A stretch of DNA of 58,431 nt from Gammaproteobacteria bacterium UBA2810 (GCA_002351705.1 DEHC01000009.1:1-58431); one strand, 5' to 3'. Positions 15,952 to 25,605 are shown, counted from the first letter of the stretch. Notes: generated by a model not told the origin, from the sequence alone. Numbers and translations: made by a program.

Positions 15952-17658
15952 ATGCCGCAGGCGCTCAGCCGTATTAATATTTACTGGTTTTCCGCCGCCT
16001 TTGACGCGGCGCACAGAGTTATGGATTTAGCCCCGGGGCAATGCCAGATTAACAGGAAACTTACTGAGAAAGAGCTGCTGTCGTCACTTGACGAGGCTAT
16101 CGAGAAAGGCTGGATATTCGCCTGCTTCCAGCCCAAGGTCAACCATTCAACTAAGAGGATCATCGGCGCCGAGGCGCTCATGAGGTGGCGCGATCCCGAG
16201 GCAGGGATGCAGTACCCCAGCGACTTCATCCCGGTCCTCGAGAATGCCGGCATGCTCTGGAAGGCCGATCTCGCGATATTCGAGCGGGTCTGCTCTTTCC
16301 AGGAGAGGGCCCTTGCCTCTGACATCCATCCTGTCCCGGTCTCCTTCAACATCTCCCGCTTCGACATACTCCATGACGATTACACTCTGTCTCTCGAGGA
16401 GATCAGGAAGAGGCTCGGCGTCCCGGTAAGGCTCCTCCACGCGGAGATTACCGAGTCCTCCGTCATCGGAGGCCCCGAGAGGGTTGCGGCCTTCGTGAGC
16501 GGCCTGCAGGAGATCGGCTACAAGGTCGAGATGGATGACTTCGGCAGCGGCTACTCCTCGCTCAATGTGCTGAAGGATCTCCCCTTTGACTTCATCAAGC
16601 TCGACATGCGCTTCTTCAGCGGCGGCATGACCGGGCGGGGCGGCGCCATCATCAATGCCGTCGTGCAGATGGCAAGGTGGCTCCACACCCCGGTAATCGC
16701 CGAGGGCGTAGAGACAGAGCCGCAGGCTGACTTCATGGAGAGCATCGGCTGCTCCTATATCCAGGGCTATCTCTACTCTAAGCCTGTCCCGGAGGAGGAG
16801 TTCCGCGGGAAGCTCGAGACCTCCGCCTCCGAGCCCGTGGCTCCCGCGATTGAGCTCCCTGAGGAGATGGACGCGGGAAAGTTCTGGGATCCCTCGTCGA
16901 TGGAGACTCTCATCTTCAACAGCTATGTGGGCGGGGCGGCGATAATCTCACTCCGCCAGGGCAGAATAGAGATCCTCAGGGTTAACCGCAAGTATTCAAA
17001 GGAAATCGGCCTCGTGATGTCAGATCAGGAGATCCTGAGGCTTGACGCCCTGGGGACGCTCGACACCGACAACCGGAGAGTGTACCTGGACGCGCTCAGG
17101 AGGGCCTCCGAAACAGGAGAGGAGCAGAGCTGCGAGACCTGGAGGACGATCTGCTCGAAGTGCTGCGGGTCAGACCGCATCTGCGTGAGGAGCTTCATCA
17201 GGGAGCTCGGGCGGGCAGGCGATCAGACCTTCTATTATGTGATGGTGCAGAACATCACCGCGGAGAAGAAGAGCTACGATGAGCTCCTAAGGAGCGAGAA
17301 GCGCTATCACTATGCTGCCGAGCATGACAGCTCCTTTGCCTGGGAGTATGACAGCAGGACGCATGAGATGAGGCCCTGCTCGAGGTGCATCAGGGAGCTG
17401 GGGCTCCCCGCTGTCATCCGTGACTACCCGGAGCCTGTGATAAAGAGCCGCCTCTTCCAGCCCGACTTCGCTGATGAGTACCGCGAGTGGCACAGAAAGC
17501 TTGCGGAGGGCGTCCCCTACCTTGAGGACGTCATGCTACTCACCGACAACCGGATCCCCTTCAGGGTTGCCTACACCAATGAGTTCGACGAGGCCGGGAG
17601 GCCTCTCCGCGCCTACGGCTCGGCAACACCCGTGAGCACCGGGGAAAAGAAGGACTGA
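15952..17658 (+). CDS. EAL-domain cyclic-di-GMP phosphodiesterase with C-terminal PAS-like regions
   Basis: Residues about 35-285 form an EAL domain that hydrolyses cyclic-di-GMP to pGpG. The catalytic and metal-binding residues are present: GAEALMRW, VSFNIS, HAEITESS, MDDFGSGYSS, DFIKLDM, IAEGVET and YIQGYLYSKP. It should therefore be active. Residues about 300-560 contain two divergent sensory-type regions: one around IISLRQGRIEILRVNRKYSKE, followed by an ITAEKKSYDELLRSEKRY linker helix, and one around SSFAWEYDSRTHEM. These look like PAS folds placed after the EAL domain, the reverse of the usual order. There is no GGDEF domain and no membrane helix. The start at ATG 15952 is weakly supported; ATG 16021 is an alternative. 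It converges on nadD. Confidence 0.88.
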   Translation: MPQALSRINIYWFSAAFDAAHRVMDLAPGQCQINRKLTEKELLSSLDEAIEKGWIFACFQPKVNHSTKRIIGAEALMRWRDPEAGMQYPSDFIPVLENAGMLWKADLAIFERVCSFQERALASDIHPVPVSFNISRFDILHDDYTLSLEEIRKRLGVPVRLLHAEITESSVIGGPERVAAFVSGLQEIGYKVEMDDFGSGYSSLNVLKDLPFDFIKLDMRFFSGGMTGRGGAIINAVVQMARWLHTPVIAEGVETEPQADFMESIGCSYIQGYLYSKPVPEEEFRGKLETSASEPVAPAIELPEEMDAGKFWDPSSMETLIFNSYVGGAAIISLRQGRIEILRVNRKYSKEIGLVMSDQEILRLDALGTLDTDNRRVYLDALRRASETGEEQSCETWRTICSKCCGSDRICVRSFIRELGRAGDQTFYYVMVQNITAEKKSYDELLRSEKRYHYAAEHDSSFAWEYDSRTHEMRPCSRCIRELGLPAVIRDYPEPVIKSRLFQPDFADEYREWHRKLAEGVPYLEDVMLLTDNRIPFRVAYTNEFDEAGRPLRAYGSATPVSTGEKKD

Positions 17659-17671
17659 AGGCCCGGGCCTG

Positions 17672-18295
17672 TTACCGGTAGAGCCCGTTCTTCCTGATGT
17701 ACTGGAGCACCTCTGGTGAGATGAGAGATGGCTCCTCCCCGCGCGCGAGCGCCTGCCTGATTGCCGTGGATGACACGGGAAGGCACTCCCTCTCCGATAT
17801 GAAATATTTTCCAGCAGGTGCTCTCAGCAGCTCCCCTGCCTGTCCCGCCCTTTCTGCATGCTGTCCGAGGAATGACTTCTCCGGAGGCGGCACCTCCGTC
17901 CCCGGCCTCCTTATCACGAAAAAGCTCGCAAGCTCCGGGAGCTCCTCCGCCTCATGCCAGGATCCGATGGTCCTGAAGGAGTCCATGCCGATGATGAAGA
18001 TGACCGGATCATGTGGCCGTTCAGCCCTTATCTCCCGGAGCGTCTCCGAGGTGTAGGAGGGGGAGCTCCGCCTGAGCTCCCTCGTGTCGATGGAAAAGCC
18101 CGTGCCCTTAAGGGCGATCTCCAGCATGCGGAGGCGGTCACTGCTTGTAACCGACGGCGCCTCCTTATGGGGCGGAATGGAGTTGATGAGGAACGTCGCG
18201 CTGACGCCGAGGCTCTCCGAGGCGATTTCAGCCATCCGGAGGTGCCCCAGGTGCACCGGGGAGAACGTCCCGCCGAGCAGAAGCAGCGCTCTCAC
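17672..18295 (-). CDS. nadD: Nicotinate-nucleotide adenylyltransferase
   Basis: NadD adenylates nicotinate mononucleotide to deamido-NAD in NAD synthesis. The 207-residue protein has the nucleotidyltransferase motif GGTFSPVHLGHLRMAE at the N-terminus, IIGMDSFRTIGSWHEAEEL in the middle and the C-terminal SSTAIRQAL (the ISSTxIR motif). The start is GTG at 18295, overlapping the holA stop as GTGA, so translation is coupled. It is the last gene of leuS-lptE-holA-nadD, an order conserved in gammaproteobacteria. Confidence 0.95.
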   Translation of the reverse strand: MRALLLLGGTFSPVHLGHLRMAEIASESLGVSATFLINSIPPHKEAPSVTSSDRLRMLEIALKGTGFSIDTRELRRSSPSYTSETLREIRAERPHDPVIFIIGMDSFRTIGSWHEAEELPELASFFVIRRPGTEVPPPEKSFLGQHAERAGQAGELLRAPAGKYFISERECLPVSSTAIRQALARGEEPSLISPEVLQYIRKNGLYR

Positions 18296-19305
18296 CTTCT
18301 AGTGTCCCTGAGGCGCCCCATGCAGTCCATGATCCTGCTCCAGGCCTCCTCCTCGGAGAAGCTGCAGGAGGCGCGGTCAGCGGCGGCTATGTCGGAGATC
18401 ATGTCACTGACTGCAGAGGTGTGGAGCCTCCTCGCGCAGTTCTGGTACTGGGCCTTTTTCGAGGGCCAGACCTTCATGCCGCTGAAGGCGCGCTCGGTGT
18501 CGGCGCGGCGGTAGCTGAGGCGCTGCAGCGCGTCAACGCAGAGGAGGTCGCGCCCAATCACCCTTATTACGCCCATGGACTCCTCTCCCGCCTCGCGGAG
18601 CGCGGAGACGATTTTCACCGCCTTCGCCATGTTCGCGGAAAGCATGGCATCGGAGAGCGCGAACACGTCATACCTGCTGTCCGGGGATACGGAGTTCCGG
18701 ACGGTCTCGAGGCTCAGAGGCCCGGGGAGCTTCTCGAGGGCGAGCTTCCTCAGCTCCTGCAGCCCCGCGCCGAGGTTGCCCTCGAACGAGGAGGCCATGA
18801 AGGCGAGCGCGTCAGGAGAGAGCTCTACGCCGATGCGCTTCGCCTCATTCCCGAACCACTGGGGGAGCTGCTGCCTGAAGGGGGCCATGGCCGAGGCGGT
18901 CACTGCACCGGCGGAGAGGAGGCTCTTGTACCACTTGGCTGTCTGGTTGGCCTTGGTGATTTTCTTGCAGATGATGATGAAGGCGGTGTCGGCGCCGCCT
19001 GCCTTCACCGCGGGGAGCGCCTTCTCCGCCGCAGAGACCGGCTGATCCTCCGCCGACACCAGGAATATCCTCCTTGAGGAGAACATGTCGAAGCTTCCGG
19101 CGGCAGTCGCGAGCTGCTCCCAGGAGAACGTCCCAGCGCTGAAGCGGGTGAGGTCCTCATAGCCCTTCTTCCTGAACTCCTCTGCGGCGGCGTCGCTCAT
19201 GAGCCCGGTGATGCAGGGCTCGTCGCTGAAGATCACCGCGAGCGTGCCCTCTCCGCGGCGGACGGCCGCTGCGAGATCCGCTGCGGAGTAGAGGAGATCT
19301 GCCAT
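18292..19305 (-). CDS. holA: DNA polymerase III subunit delta
   Basis: HolA is the delta subunit of the clamp loader; it contacts the beta clamp and opens it. The 337-residue product fits the family length. It starts MADLLYSAADLAAAVRRGEG and has the early LVSAEDQPVSAAEK region and the typical GAVTASAMAPFRQQLPQWF stretch of the AAA-like domain II. The collar-like C-terminal domain (SYRRADTERAFSGMKVWPSKK) is also visible. No Walker motif is expected. It overlaps the lptE stop by one base (TGATG) and nadD by four. Family membership is supported by both sequence and operon position. Confidence 0.9.
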   Translation of the reverse strand: MADLLYSAADLAAAVRRGEGTLAVIFSDEPCITGLMSDAAAEEFRKKGYEDLTRFSAGTFSWEQLATAAGSFDMFSSRRIFLVSAEDQPVSAAEKALPAVKAGGADTAFIIICKKITKANQTAKWYKSLLSAGAVTASAMAPFRQQLPQWFGNEAKRIGVELSPDALAFMASSFEGNLGAGLQELRKLALEKLPGPLSLETVRNSVSPDSRYDVFALSDAMLSANMAKAVKIVSALREAGEESMGVIRVIGRDLLCVDALQRLSYRRADTERAFSGMKVWPSKKAQYQNCARRLHTSAVSDMISDIAAADRASCSFSEEEAWSRIMDCMGRLRDTRR

Positions 19306-19802
19306 CAGCGGAGCCTCATGAAGTTGATGAAGATCTCATCAACGGTCTGCTTCTTCATCTCGTTTATGAGGAGCCTCTGCTCGTTCGCGCCGGCGAGCGC
19401 CTCGACGCCCTTGTTGAGGATGGTGCGGTTGAAGTTCGACTTCTTCGCGATGACCCTGCCGTCCGGGAGGACAAAGGAGTAGCTCGTGGCGCTCAGCATG
19501 TTGTACTGCAGCTCCTGGGATCTGCTGTCAACCGCGCTGAGGCTGCGCTTCACGCGGGAGCCGCTCAGGATGATGGTCACGGCGTCCGGGGTCTTCTCCT
19601 GCAGGAGCTCCACCCCGGCGGCGCGCAGGCGGATGTAGAGCTCCTGGTAGAGGAGATCCGACTTGCTGCCGTAGAGGAGGACCTTCTTGTACCTGGCCTC
19701 GCCGTTGTTCTCACTGTAGCCCGCGAGGCTGTACCCGCAGCCTGTGAGCGCGGGCACAGCGAGGAGGATGATGGAAAAAAGCCGGAGGAGTCTTCTTTTC
19801 AT
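19305..19802 (-). CDS. lptE: LPS-assembly lipoprotein LptE
   Basis: LptE plugs the LptD barrel in the outer membrane and assists lipopolysaccharide insertion. From ATG 19802 the product has 165 residues with a lipoprotein signal (LLRLFSIILLAVPALTGC) followed by GYSLAG, the typical LptE start of the mature protein. The body has the family's alternating strands (YIRLRAAGVELLQEK, VTIILSGSRVKRSLSAVD, YSFVLPDGRVI) and ends in a helix. The frame is open upstream but the added sequence is Arg/Ser-rich antisense-like, so ATG 19802 is chosen. It lies 10 bases after leuS. Confidence 0.9.
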   Translation of the reverse strand: MKRRLLRLFSIILLAVPALTGCGYSLAGYSENNGEARYKKVLLYGSKSDLLYQELYIRLRAAGVELLQEKTPDAVTIILSGSRVKRSLSAVDSRSQELQYNMLSATSYSFVLPDGRVIAKKSNFNRTILNKGVEALAGANEQRLLINEMKKQTVDEIFINFMRLR

Positions 19803-19812
19803 GCGGCCGGTC

Positions 19813-22401
19813 TCATGCAACAACCAGGTTGAGGAGCTTGCCCTTGATGAAGATGGCCTTGCGGACAGTCTTCCCCTCAAGGAACTTCGCGGTGTTCGGC
19901 GACTTCTCGGCTGCGGCCCTGACCTCGGCCTCACCTGCGTCAGCGGGCATGGTGAGGCGGTCGCGGACCTTTCCGTTGACCTGCACTACGACGAGCTTGG
20001 TGTCGGAGACCATGGCGCTCTCGTCGGCCTTCGGCCAGGACGCGTCGTCGATGGCTCCCTCATGACCGAGCCTGTTCCAGAGTACGAAGCAGATGTGCGG
20101 GGTTACCGGGTAGAGCATCAGGACGATGGCGTTGAGCGCCTCGACCAGGACGGCCCTGCTGCCCTCATCGGTTCCGGTGATCTTCGCGAGGGTGTTCATG
20201 AGCTCCATGATCGCGGCTATCGCGGTGTTGAAAGTCTGGCGCCTCCCGATGTCGTCGGTCACCTTGGCGATGGTCTTGTGGACATCGCGGCGGACGGCCT
20301 TCTCGCTCTCGGTGAGCTTCGAGGGATCAACCTTCAGATCCCTGTACTGGACGTTGTCCATCACCATGTTCCAGAGGCGCTTCAGGAAGCGCTGCGCTCC
20401 GTCGACGCCGGATGCGGACCACTCGAGGGTGAGCTCTGCGGGGGAGGCGAACATCATGAAGAGGCGGACGGTGTCGGCGCCGTAGCGGTCAACCATGGTC
20501 TGCGGATCGATTCCGTTGTTCTTGGACTTCGACATCTTGGTCATGCCGGCGTGCACGAGCTCGTGTCCCTGCCAGGTGGCCTTGGTGATGTTGCCGGCGG
20601 TGTCCCTCGTGACCTCGACGTCGAGAGGGCTTATCCAGACGCGGGCGCCCGAGTCGTCAGTGTAGTAGAAGGCGTCAGCGAGCACCATGCCCTGGCAGAG
20701 CAGGTTGGTGAACGGCTCGTCGCACTTGACGAGGCCGGCGTCGCGGAGCAGCTTGTGGTAGAAGCGGGCATAGAGGAGGTGCAGGCAGGCATGCTCGATT
20801 CCTCCGATGTACTGATCAACAGGGAGCCAGTAGCTGGTCTCCTCCGGATCAAGCATGCCGTCCTTGTAGTCAGGGCAGCAGTAGCGGGCGTAGTACCAGC
20901 TTGACTCCATGAAGGTGTCGAAGGTGTCGGTCTCGCGGAGCGCAGGCTGGCCGTTGTAGGTGGTCTTCGCCCAGTTTTTGTCAGCCTTGATGGGGCTCTT
21001 GATGCCGTCCATGGTGACATCCTCGGGGAGGATCACCGGGATCTGATCCTCGGGAGCCGGGACTACCGTGCCGTCCTCAAGGGTGAGCATCGGGATCGGG
21101 GCGCCCCAGTATCTCTGGCGGGAGACGCTCCAGTCGCGGAGGCGGAAGTTCTCGGTGCGGTGGCCGCGGCCGATGCTCTCGAGCTTCTTTATGATTGCGT
21201 CGGTCGCGTGGTCGAAGTCGAGCCCGTCAAACTCGCCGGAGTTGAAGGTGACGCCGTGCTCGACCGATGCCTCCTTCGAGACGTCGGGCTCGCTGCCGTC
21301 AGCCTTTTTGATTACCGGGATTACGGGGAGGCCGTACTTCCTCGCGAAGTCCCAGTCCCTCTGGTCATGCGCGGGTACGCTCATGACGGCGCCGGTGCCG
21401 TAGTCCATGAGGACGAAGTTCGCTACCCAGATCGGGACCTTCTTCCCGTTCAGGGGATGGATGGCATAGAGGCCGGTCGCCATGCCCTTCTTCTCGATGG
21501 TCGCGATGTCCGCCTCGGCGACCTTGAGCTGCCTGATCTCGTCAATGAACTTCGCGAGCTCCGGATTGCCGGCTGCTGCCTTCTTCGCGAGCGGGTGCTC
21601 GGCTGCGACCGCGACATAGGTTACGCCCATCAGGGTGTCGGGGCGGGTGGTGAAGATCTCAAGCGTGTCATCGCTTCCGTCAACGCCGAAGGTTACCGAG
21701 GCGCCGTAGGACCTCCCGATCCAGTTGCGCTGCATGGTCTTGACCCTCTCCGGCCAGCCGGGGAGCTTGTCGAGGAAGTCGGTGAGCTCGTCGCCGTAGC
21801 TCGTGATCTTGAGGAACCACTGGGGGATTTCCTTCCTTACTACCGGGGTGTCGCACCTCCAGCAGCGGCCGTCCTGGACCTGCTCGTTCGCGAGCACGGT
21901 CTCGTCGTGCGGGCACCAGTTGACGGAGCTCATCTTCTTGTAGACGAGGCCCTTTTTGTAGAGCTCGGTGAAGAACTTCTGCTCCCACTTGTAGTAGTCA
22001 GGAGTGCAGGTCTTGATCTCGCGCGACCAGTCGAAGCCGAATCCGAGGCGCCTGAGCTGCCCCTCCATGTACTCGATGTTGGAGTAGGTCCACTTCGCGG
22101 GCTGGGTCTTGTTCTTGACCGCCGCGTTCTCCGCGGGGAGGCCGAACGAGTCGAAGCCGATGGGCTGCAGCACGTTCTTGCCGTTCATGCGCTGGTAGCG
22201 GGAGATCACGTCGCCGATGGTGTAGTTTCTGACGTGCCCCATGTGGAGGCGTCCGGAAGGATAGGGGAACATCGACAGGCAGTAGAACTTCTCCCTGCTC
22301 TTATCCATTCTGGCCTTGAAGGTCTGGTGCTCGTCCCAGTATTTCTGAACTGCCGGTTCGATTTCGTGTGGATTGTACTGTTCCTGGTTTGCCATAGTCA
22401 T
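19813..22401 (-). CDS. leuS: Leucyl-tRNA synthetase
   Basis: LeuS charges tRNA-Leu and edits mischarged products. The 862-residue protein is a class Ia synthetase. It shows the HIGH-type motif in PSGRLHMGHVRNYTIGD, the zinc-domain region with CPHDETVLANEQV, and the CP1 editing domain with the Thr-rich TTRPDTLMG and GTGAVMSVPAHDQRD. A MSKSKNN (KMSKS) loop and the C-terminal VNGKVRDR domain follow. Length matches E. coli LeuS (860). ATG 22401 is preceded by GAGAGA; ATG 22395 is an in-frame alternative. It heads the leuS-lptE-holA-nadD operon. Confidence 0.97.
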   Translation of the reverse strand: MTMANQEQYNPHEIEPAVQKYWDEHQTFKARMDKSREKFYCLSMFPYPSGRLHMGHVRNYTIGDVISRYQRMNGKNVLQPIGFDSFGLPAENAAVKNKTQPAKWTYSNIEYMEGQLRRLGFGFDWSREIKTCTPDYYKWEQKFFTELYKKGLVYKKMSSVNWCPHDETVLANEQVQDGRCWRCDTPVVRKEIPQWFLKITSYGDELTDFLDKLPGWPERVKTMQRNWIGRSYGASVTFGVDGSDDTLEIFTTRPDTLMGVTYVAVAAEHPLAKKAAAGNPELAKFIDEIRQLKVAEADIATIEKKGMATGLYAIHPLNGKKVPIWVANFVLMDYGTGAVMSVPAHDQRDWDFARKYGLPVIPVIKKADGSEPDVSKEASVEHGVTFNSGEFDGLDFDHATDAIIKKLESIGRGHRTENFRLRDWSVSRQRYWGAPIPMLTLEDGTVVPAPEDQIPVILPEDVTMDGIKSPIKADKNWAKTTYNGQPALRETDTFDTFMESSWYYARYCCPDYKDGMLDPEETSYWLPVDQYIGGIEHACLHLLYARFYHKLLRDAGLVKCDEPFTNLLCQGMVLADAFYYTDDSGARVWISPLDVEVTRDTAGNITKATWQGHELVHAGMTKMSKSKNNGIDPQTMVDRYGADTVRLFMMFASPAELTLEWSASGVDGAQRFLKRLWNMVMDNVQYRDLKVDPSKLTESEKAVRRDVHKTIAKVTDDIGRRQTFNTAIAAIMELMNTLAKITGTDEGSRAVLVEALNAIVLMLYPVTPHICFVLWNRLGHEGAIDDASWPKADESAMVSDTKLVVVQVNGKVRDRLTMPADAGEAEVRAAAEKSPNTAKFLEGKTVRKAIFIKGKLLNLVVA

Positions 22402-22450
22402 TTCGGATGTCTCTCAAAAGCCCTGAGGGCTCAAATGTTAAAACACTGCA

Positions 22451-22456
22451 ATTATA
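22451..22456 (-). promoter_or_regulatory. Putative leuS -10 element
   Basis: On the minus strand a perfect TATAAT occurs 50 bases upstream of the leuS start. The -35 region 17 bases further up is a poor match. A separate TAGAAT (22516-22521) on the plus strand may serve the divergent L,D-transpeptidase gene. Confidence 0.45.
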
Positions 22457-22574
22457 CGCCATGAAGAGTGTTTTGACGCATGCGGCGGGACATTCTGCCT
22501 GATCCCGTTGTATGGTAGAATGAGCGGCATCGCTGCCGCATGGCAGACGGTGTGATGAGCAGGAGACTAGGTTC

Positions 22575-23504
22575 ATGAAGAAGTGGGGAGTTTTCGCGGC
22601 GCTTGCCGCCTGCGCCGCGTATCTGGCGGCGCCCTCGGCGGACGCGGTCGAGTATGTGCTTCCGCGCGACGGCGGAAGGGTCGTCGGGGAGAATCTCACC
22701 TATGAGGTGCCGGGCGGCAACATCTCGCTCGAGGACATCTCGTCAAGGTACCAGCTCGGCCTGAGCAACATGCTCGAGGCAAACCCCGGGGTTGACGCGC
22801 TGTCGCCGAAGAAGGGCACCACGCTCATCATCCCGCACCAGCTCATCCTTCCTGACACTGTACATGAGGGCATCATCGTCAACACCGCCGAGATGCGCCT
22901 TTACTACTATCCGAAGGACAGCGGCACCGTCGTGGTGCTCCCCATCGGCATCGGGCAGCTCGGCAGGGACACACCGAAGGACTGGGTGACCAAGGTCGAG
23001 AGGAAGAAGGACGGCCCGACCTGGACGCCGACGGCCGCCATGAGGGCCGAGTACAAGGCAAGGGGCGAGGAGCTCCCGGCTGTGGTCCCTGCCGGCAAGG
23101 ACAACCCGATGGGCCTTTACGCGCTCTATGTCGGAAGGCTCTATGCGATCCACGGAACCAATGCGAACTTCGGCATCGGGCTCCGCGTGAGCCACGGCTG
23201 CGTGCGCCTGCGCGACGCGGACATCGCCTGGCTCTTCCACAACGTTCCGGTCGGGACCAGGGTGCAGTTCATCAACCAGCCTGTGAAGTACTCGCGCGAG
23301 CCTGACGGCTCGATGTTCCTCGAGGTGCACCAGCCGCTCTCCGAGAACGAGGCCGAGTTCAGCTCCGAGCACCAGGTCCCGCTGTCGCTCTCAGGCGACG
23401 CGGTCAGCTTCATCACCGATCCCGAGGTTGACGAGAGCAGGCTCCGCCAGGCCCTTGAGGACCGTACGGGCTATCCTGTACAGATCAACGGCTTCTCATT
23501 CTGA
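22575..23504 (+). CDS. L,D-transpeptidase of the YbiS/ErfK family
   Basis: These periplasmic enzymes cross-link peptidoglycan or attach envelope lipoproteins to it. The 309-residue protein has a Sec signal peptide (residues 1-24, AAYLAAPSADA), a LysM-like segment (YEVPGGNISLEDISSRYQL to GTTLIIP) and the YkuD catalytic domain. The domain includes IGIGQLGRDTP, HGTNANFGIG and the catalytic SHGCVRLRD near residue 213. The substrate contact motifs NPMGLYAL and TPTAAM are as in YbiS/YcfS-type enzymes. It is divergent from leuS and lies 67 bases before mutL. Which branch (lipoprotein anchoring or 3-3 cross-linking) it belongs to is not resolved. Confidence 0.93.
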   Translation: MKKWGVFAALAACAAYLAAPSADAVEYVLPRDGGRVVGENLTYEVPGGNISLEDISSRYQLGLSNMLEANPGVDALSPKKGTTLIIPHQLILPDTVHEGIIVNTAEMRLYYYPKDSGTVVVLPIGIGQLGRDTPKDWVTKVERKKDGPTWTPTAAMRAEYKARGEELPAVVPAGKDNPMGLYALYVGRLYAIHGTNANFGIGLRVSHGCVRLRDADIAWLFHNVPVGTRVQFINQPVKYSREPDGSMFLEVHQPLSENEAEFSSEHQVPLSLSGDAVSFITDPEVDESRLRQALEDRTGYPVQINGFSF

Positions 23505-23571
23505 CATTCAGGGGCGCCCGTGACGGGCGCCTTCCCCCGGGCTTTCCCGGATCTTAGAGACGGAGGTAACA

Positions 23572-25605
23572 GTGACAATAAGGCTTCTGCCTCCGGTTCT
23601 TGCCAATCAGATTGCGGCCGGCGAGGTCGTGGAGCGTCCCGCGTCAGTCGTCAAGGAGCTTGTCGAGAACTCTCTTGACGCCGGCGCCACCAGAATCGAT
23701 GTAGACATCGTCCAGGGCGGGGCAAAGCTCATCCGCGTCCGGGACAACGGCTCCGGCATCCCCCGTGACGAGCTCCCGCTCGCGCTTGTGCGCCACGCCA
23801 CCTCGAAAATCAGCACGGCCGACGATCTCGCCGCCATCACCACCATGGGCTTCCGCGGCGAGGCGCTAGCCTCGGCGGCGTCTGTCTCGAGGCTCACCCT
23901 CACCTCCCGCACGGAGGATGAGAAGGAGGCCTGGCAGGTATTTGCCGAGGGAAGCGCAGAGGAGGCGTCCATAAAGCCTGCCTCGCACCCGGTGGGCACG
24001 ACGGTCGAGGTGAAGGATCTCTTCTTCAACGTCCCGGCGAGGCGCCGCTTCCTCAAGAGCGAGAAGACCGAGTTCTCCCGCATCCTGCAGACCGTCTCCC
24101 ATCTCGCGCTCTCGAGGTTTGACTTCGAGATTTCCCTGAGGCGCGACGGGCGCCTCGTGAAGACCGTGAGGATCCCCGCGGATCCTGACGAGGACATCAT
24201 CCGGGTCGGATCGGTCGTCGGCGGATCATTTGCCGAGGAGGCCGTCAGGGTCTCGGAGGAGAGCGCCGGAACAGAGCTCAAGGGCTGGATCATGATGCCC
24301 GATCCGGAGGGAGGCTCAGCGCCTGACGAGTATTTCTTCGTGAACGGCAGGGCGGTGCGCGACCGTCTCCTGATGCATGCCGTAAGGCAGGCGGCGACCG
24401 AGATCACTGGGAAGAACGCCGTTCCCTCCTATGTGCTCTACCTTAAGATTGATCCGCATGACGTTGACGTCAACGTCCACCCGACAAAGCATGAGGTGAG
24501 GTTCGCCGAGGCTAGGTCCGTGCATGATCTCGTGGTGCTCGGCGTGAGGAACGCCTTCGCCGGGGTCTACGGGCAGGGCAGCGTCTTTCCCGAGACTGAC
24601 GAGGGAGGCTACGCTCCGCCGGAGATAAAGTTCAGGGAACGGCGGGAGGGAGAGGACCTATTCTCCGGAAACCGTGAAACCGCGGCGCCTGGAACCGCGC
24701 CCGGGAGCGGCGGGGCCGCTCCTGCGGGAGCCCCCCTGGGGAGCGCTTCTGGCAGCATCCCATCAGGCGGCAGCGGGAAAGGTGAGGACTCCTGGTTCAC
24801 GCTCCGGGTACGCGCCGGCGGTGCGGGCAGCGGTGCCGGAACCTGCTCCCGCGGCGGGAGTCAGGAATCAGCCGGCGGCTTCCGGAGCAGGTCGCAGCAG
24901 TTCAGGAGCGGCGGTGAGCGGCAGCTCTCGAGAAGCGACATGGAGCGCTCCGCGAGGGCATATGAGGAGCTTTACCGGGCAAGGCTCCCCGGAGAGGAAG
25001 AGGATGGCGCCGGTGACGGGTCCGGCGCCGGTACATCCGCCGCGGCGTCCCCCGCGGCAGGCGCTGACACGGAATACCGCCTCCTCAGGATAGTTGACGG
25101 GCATACCGGAGTGTTCGCCGGAAAATCAGATCTTTATCTTCTGAATCTCCCCGGGGCGTTCATCAGGGTGACGGAGGATGCGCTCCTTGAGGGCACGCCC
25201 CTCCGGGCACTCTCGTCTGCTCCTCTTATCATGCCGGTGTCAGTCAGGACATCGGAGAAGAATGCCGCGTGGATAAGCGGACATGATGAGTTCCTGAAGA
25301 GCCTCGGCTTCTCCCTCCGGGTGAGAGGGAATTCCGTGCAGTTCAACGCGGTTCCGCTTGCGCTCCGGACCACCGTTGTCGCCGACACCAGCCTCCGCCT
25401 CATCACGGACGCCGCGGACCGGGGCCTCGCCGGAGCGCCCGACAGGCCGTTTGCGGAGCTGTTTGCAAAGACAGCCGCGGAGGGGAGGAAGTTCACGCCC
25501 GCAGAGGCGCTTGATCTGGCCGCGCGCGCGGCTGGCCTGATGGAGCGGCTCCCCGCGGATTTCCTCGATGAGGCGGTCAGGAAGCATACCGGAGGTGACG
25601 CATGA
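23572..25605 (+). CDS. mutL: DNA mismatch repair protein MutL
   Basis: MutL couples mismatch recognition by MutS to strand incision. The N-terminal GHKL ATPase has NQIAAGEVVERPASV, KELVENSLDAGA, DNGSGI and TMGFRGEAL. The transducer domain contains VNVHPTKHEVRF. Residues about 350-490 are a Gly/Ser/Ala/Pro-rich disordered linker, and the C-terminal dimerisation domain runs from about 500. The DQHAxxE endonuclease motif of non-gamma MutL is absent, as in E. coli, implying dependence on a separate nicking activity. The start is GTG 23572 with GGAGGT upstream. The stop overlaps the miaA start (ATGA). Confidence 0.96.
   Translation: MTIRLLPPVLANQIAAGEVVERPASVVKELVENSLDAGATRIDVDIVQGGAKLIRVRDNGSGIPRDELPLALVRHATSKISTADDLAAITTMGFRGEALASAASVSRLTLTSRTEDEKEAWQVFAEGSAEEASIKPASHPVGTTVEVKDLFFNVPARRRFLKSEKTEFSRILQTVSHLALSRFDFEISLRRDGRLVKTVRIPADPDEDIIRVGSVVGGSFAEEAVRVSEESAGTELKGWIMMPDPEGGSAPDEYFFVNGRAVRDRLLMHAVRQAATEITGKNAVPSYVLYLKIDPHDVDVNVHPTKHEVRFAEARSVHDLVVLGVRNAFAGVYGQGSVFPETDEGGYAPPEIKFRERREGEDLFSGNRETAAPGTAPGSGGAAPAGAPLGSASGSIPSGGSGKGEDSWFTLRVRAGGAGSGAGTCSRGGSQESAGGFRSRSQQFRSGGERQLSRSDMERSARAYEELYRARLPGEEEDGAGDGSGAGTSAAASPAAGADTEYRLLRIVDGHTGVFAGKSDLYLLNLPGAFIRVTEDALLEGTPLRALSSAPLIMPVSVRTSEKNAAWISGHDEFLKSLGFSLRVRGNSVQFNAVPLALRTTVVADTSLRLITDAADRGLAGAPDRPFAELFAKTAAEGRKFTPAEALDLAARAAGLMERLPADFLDEAVRKHTGGDA

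Noticed and set aside
21160..22464. 434-residue plus-strand frame opposite leuS
   Set aside because: Antisense shadow; the minus strand carries the complete LeuS.
24609..25104. Possible frameshift or insertion in the middle of mutL
   Set aside because: The Gly/Ser/Ala-rich stretch is the normal disordered linker between the ATPase and dimerisation domains; the frame is continuous.
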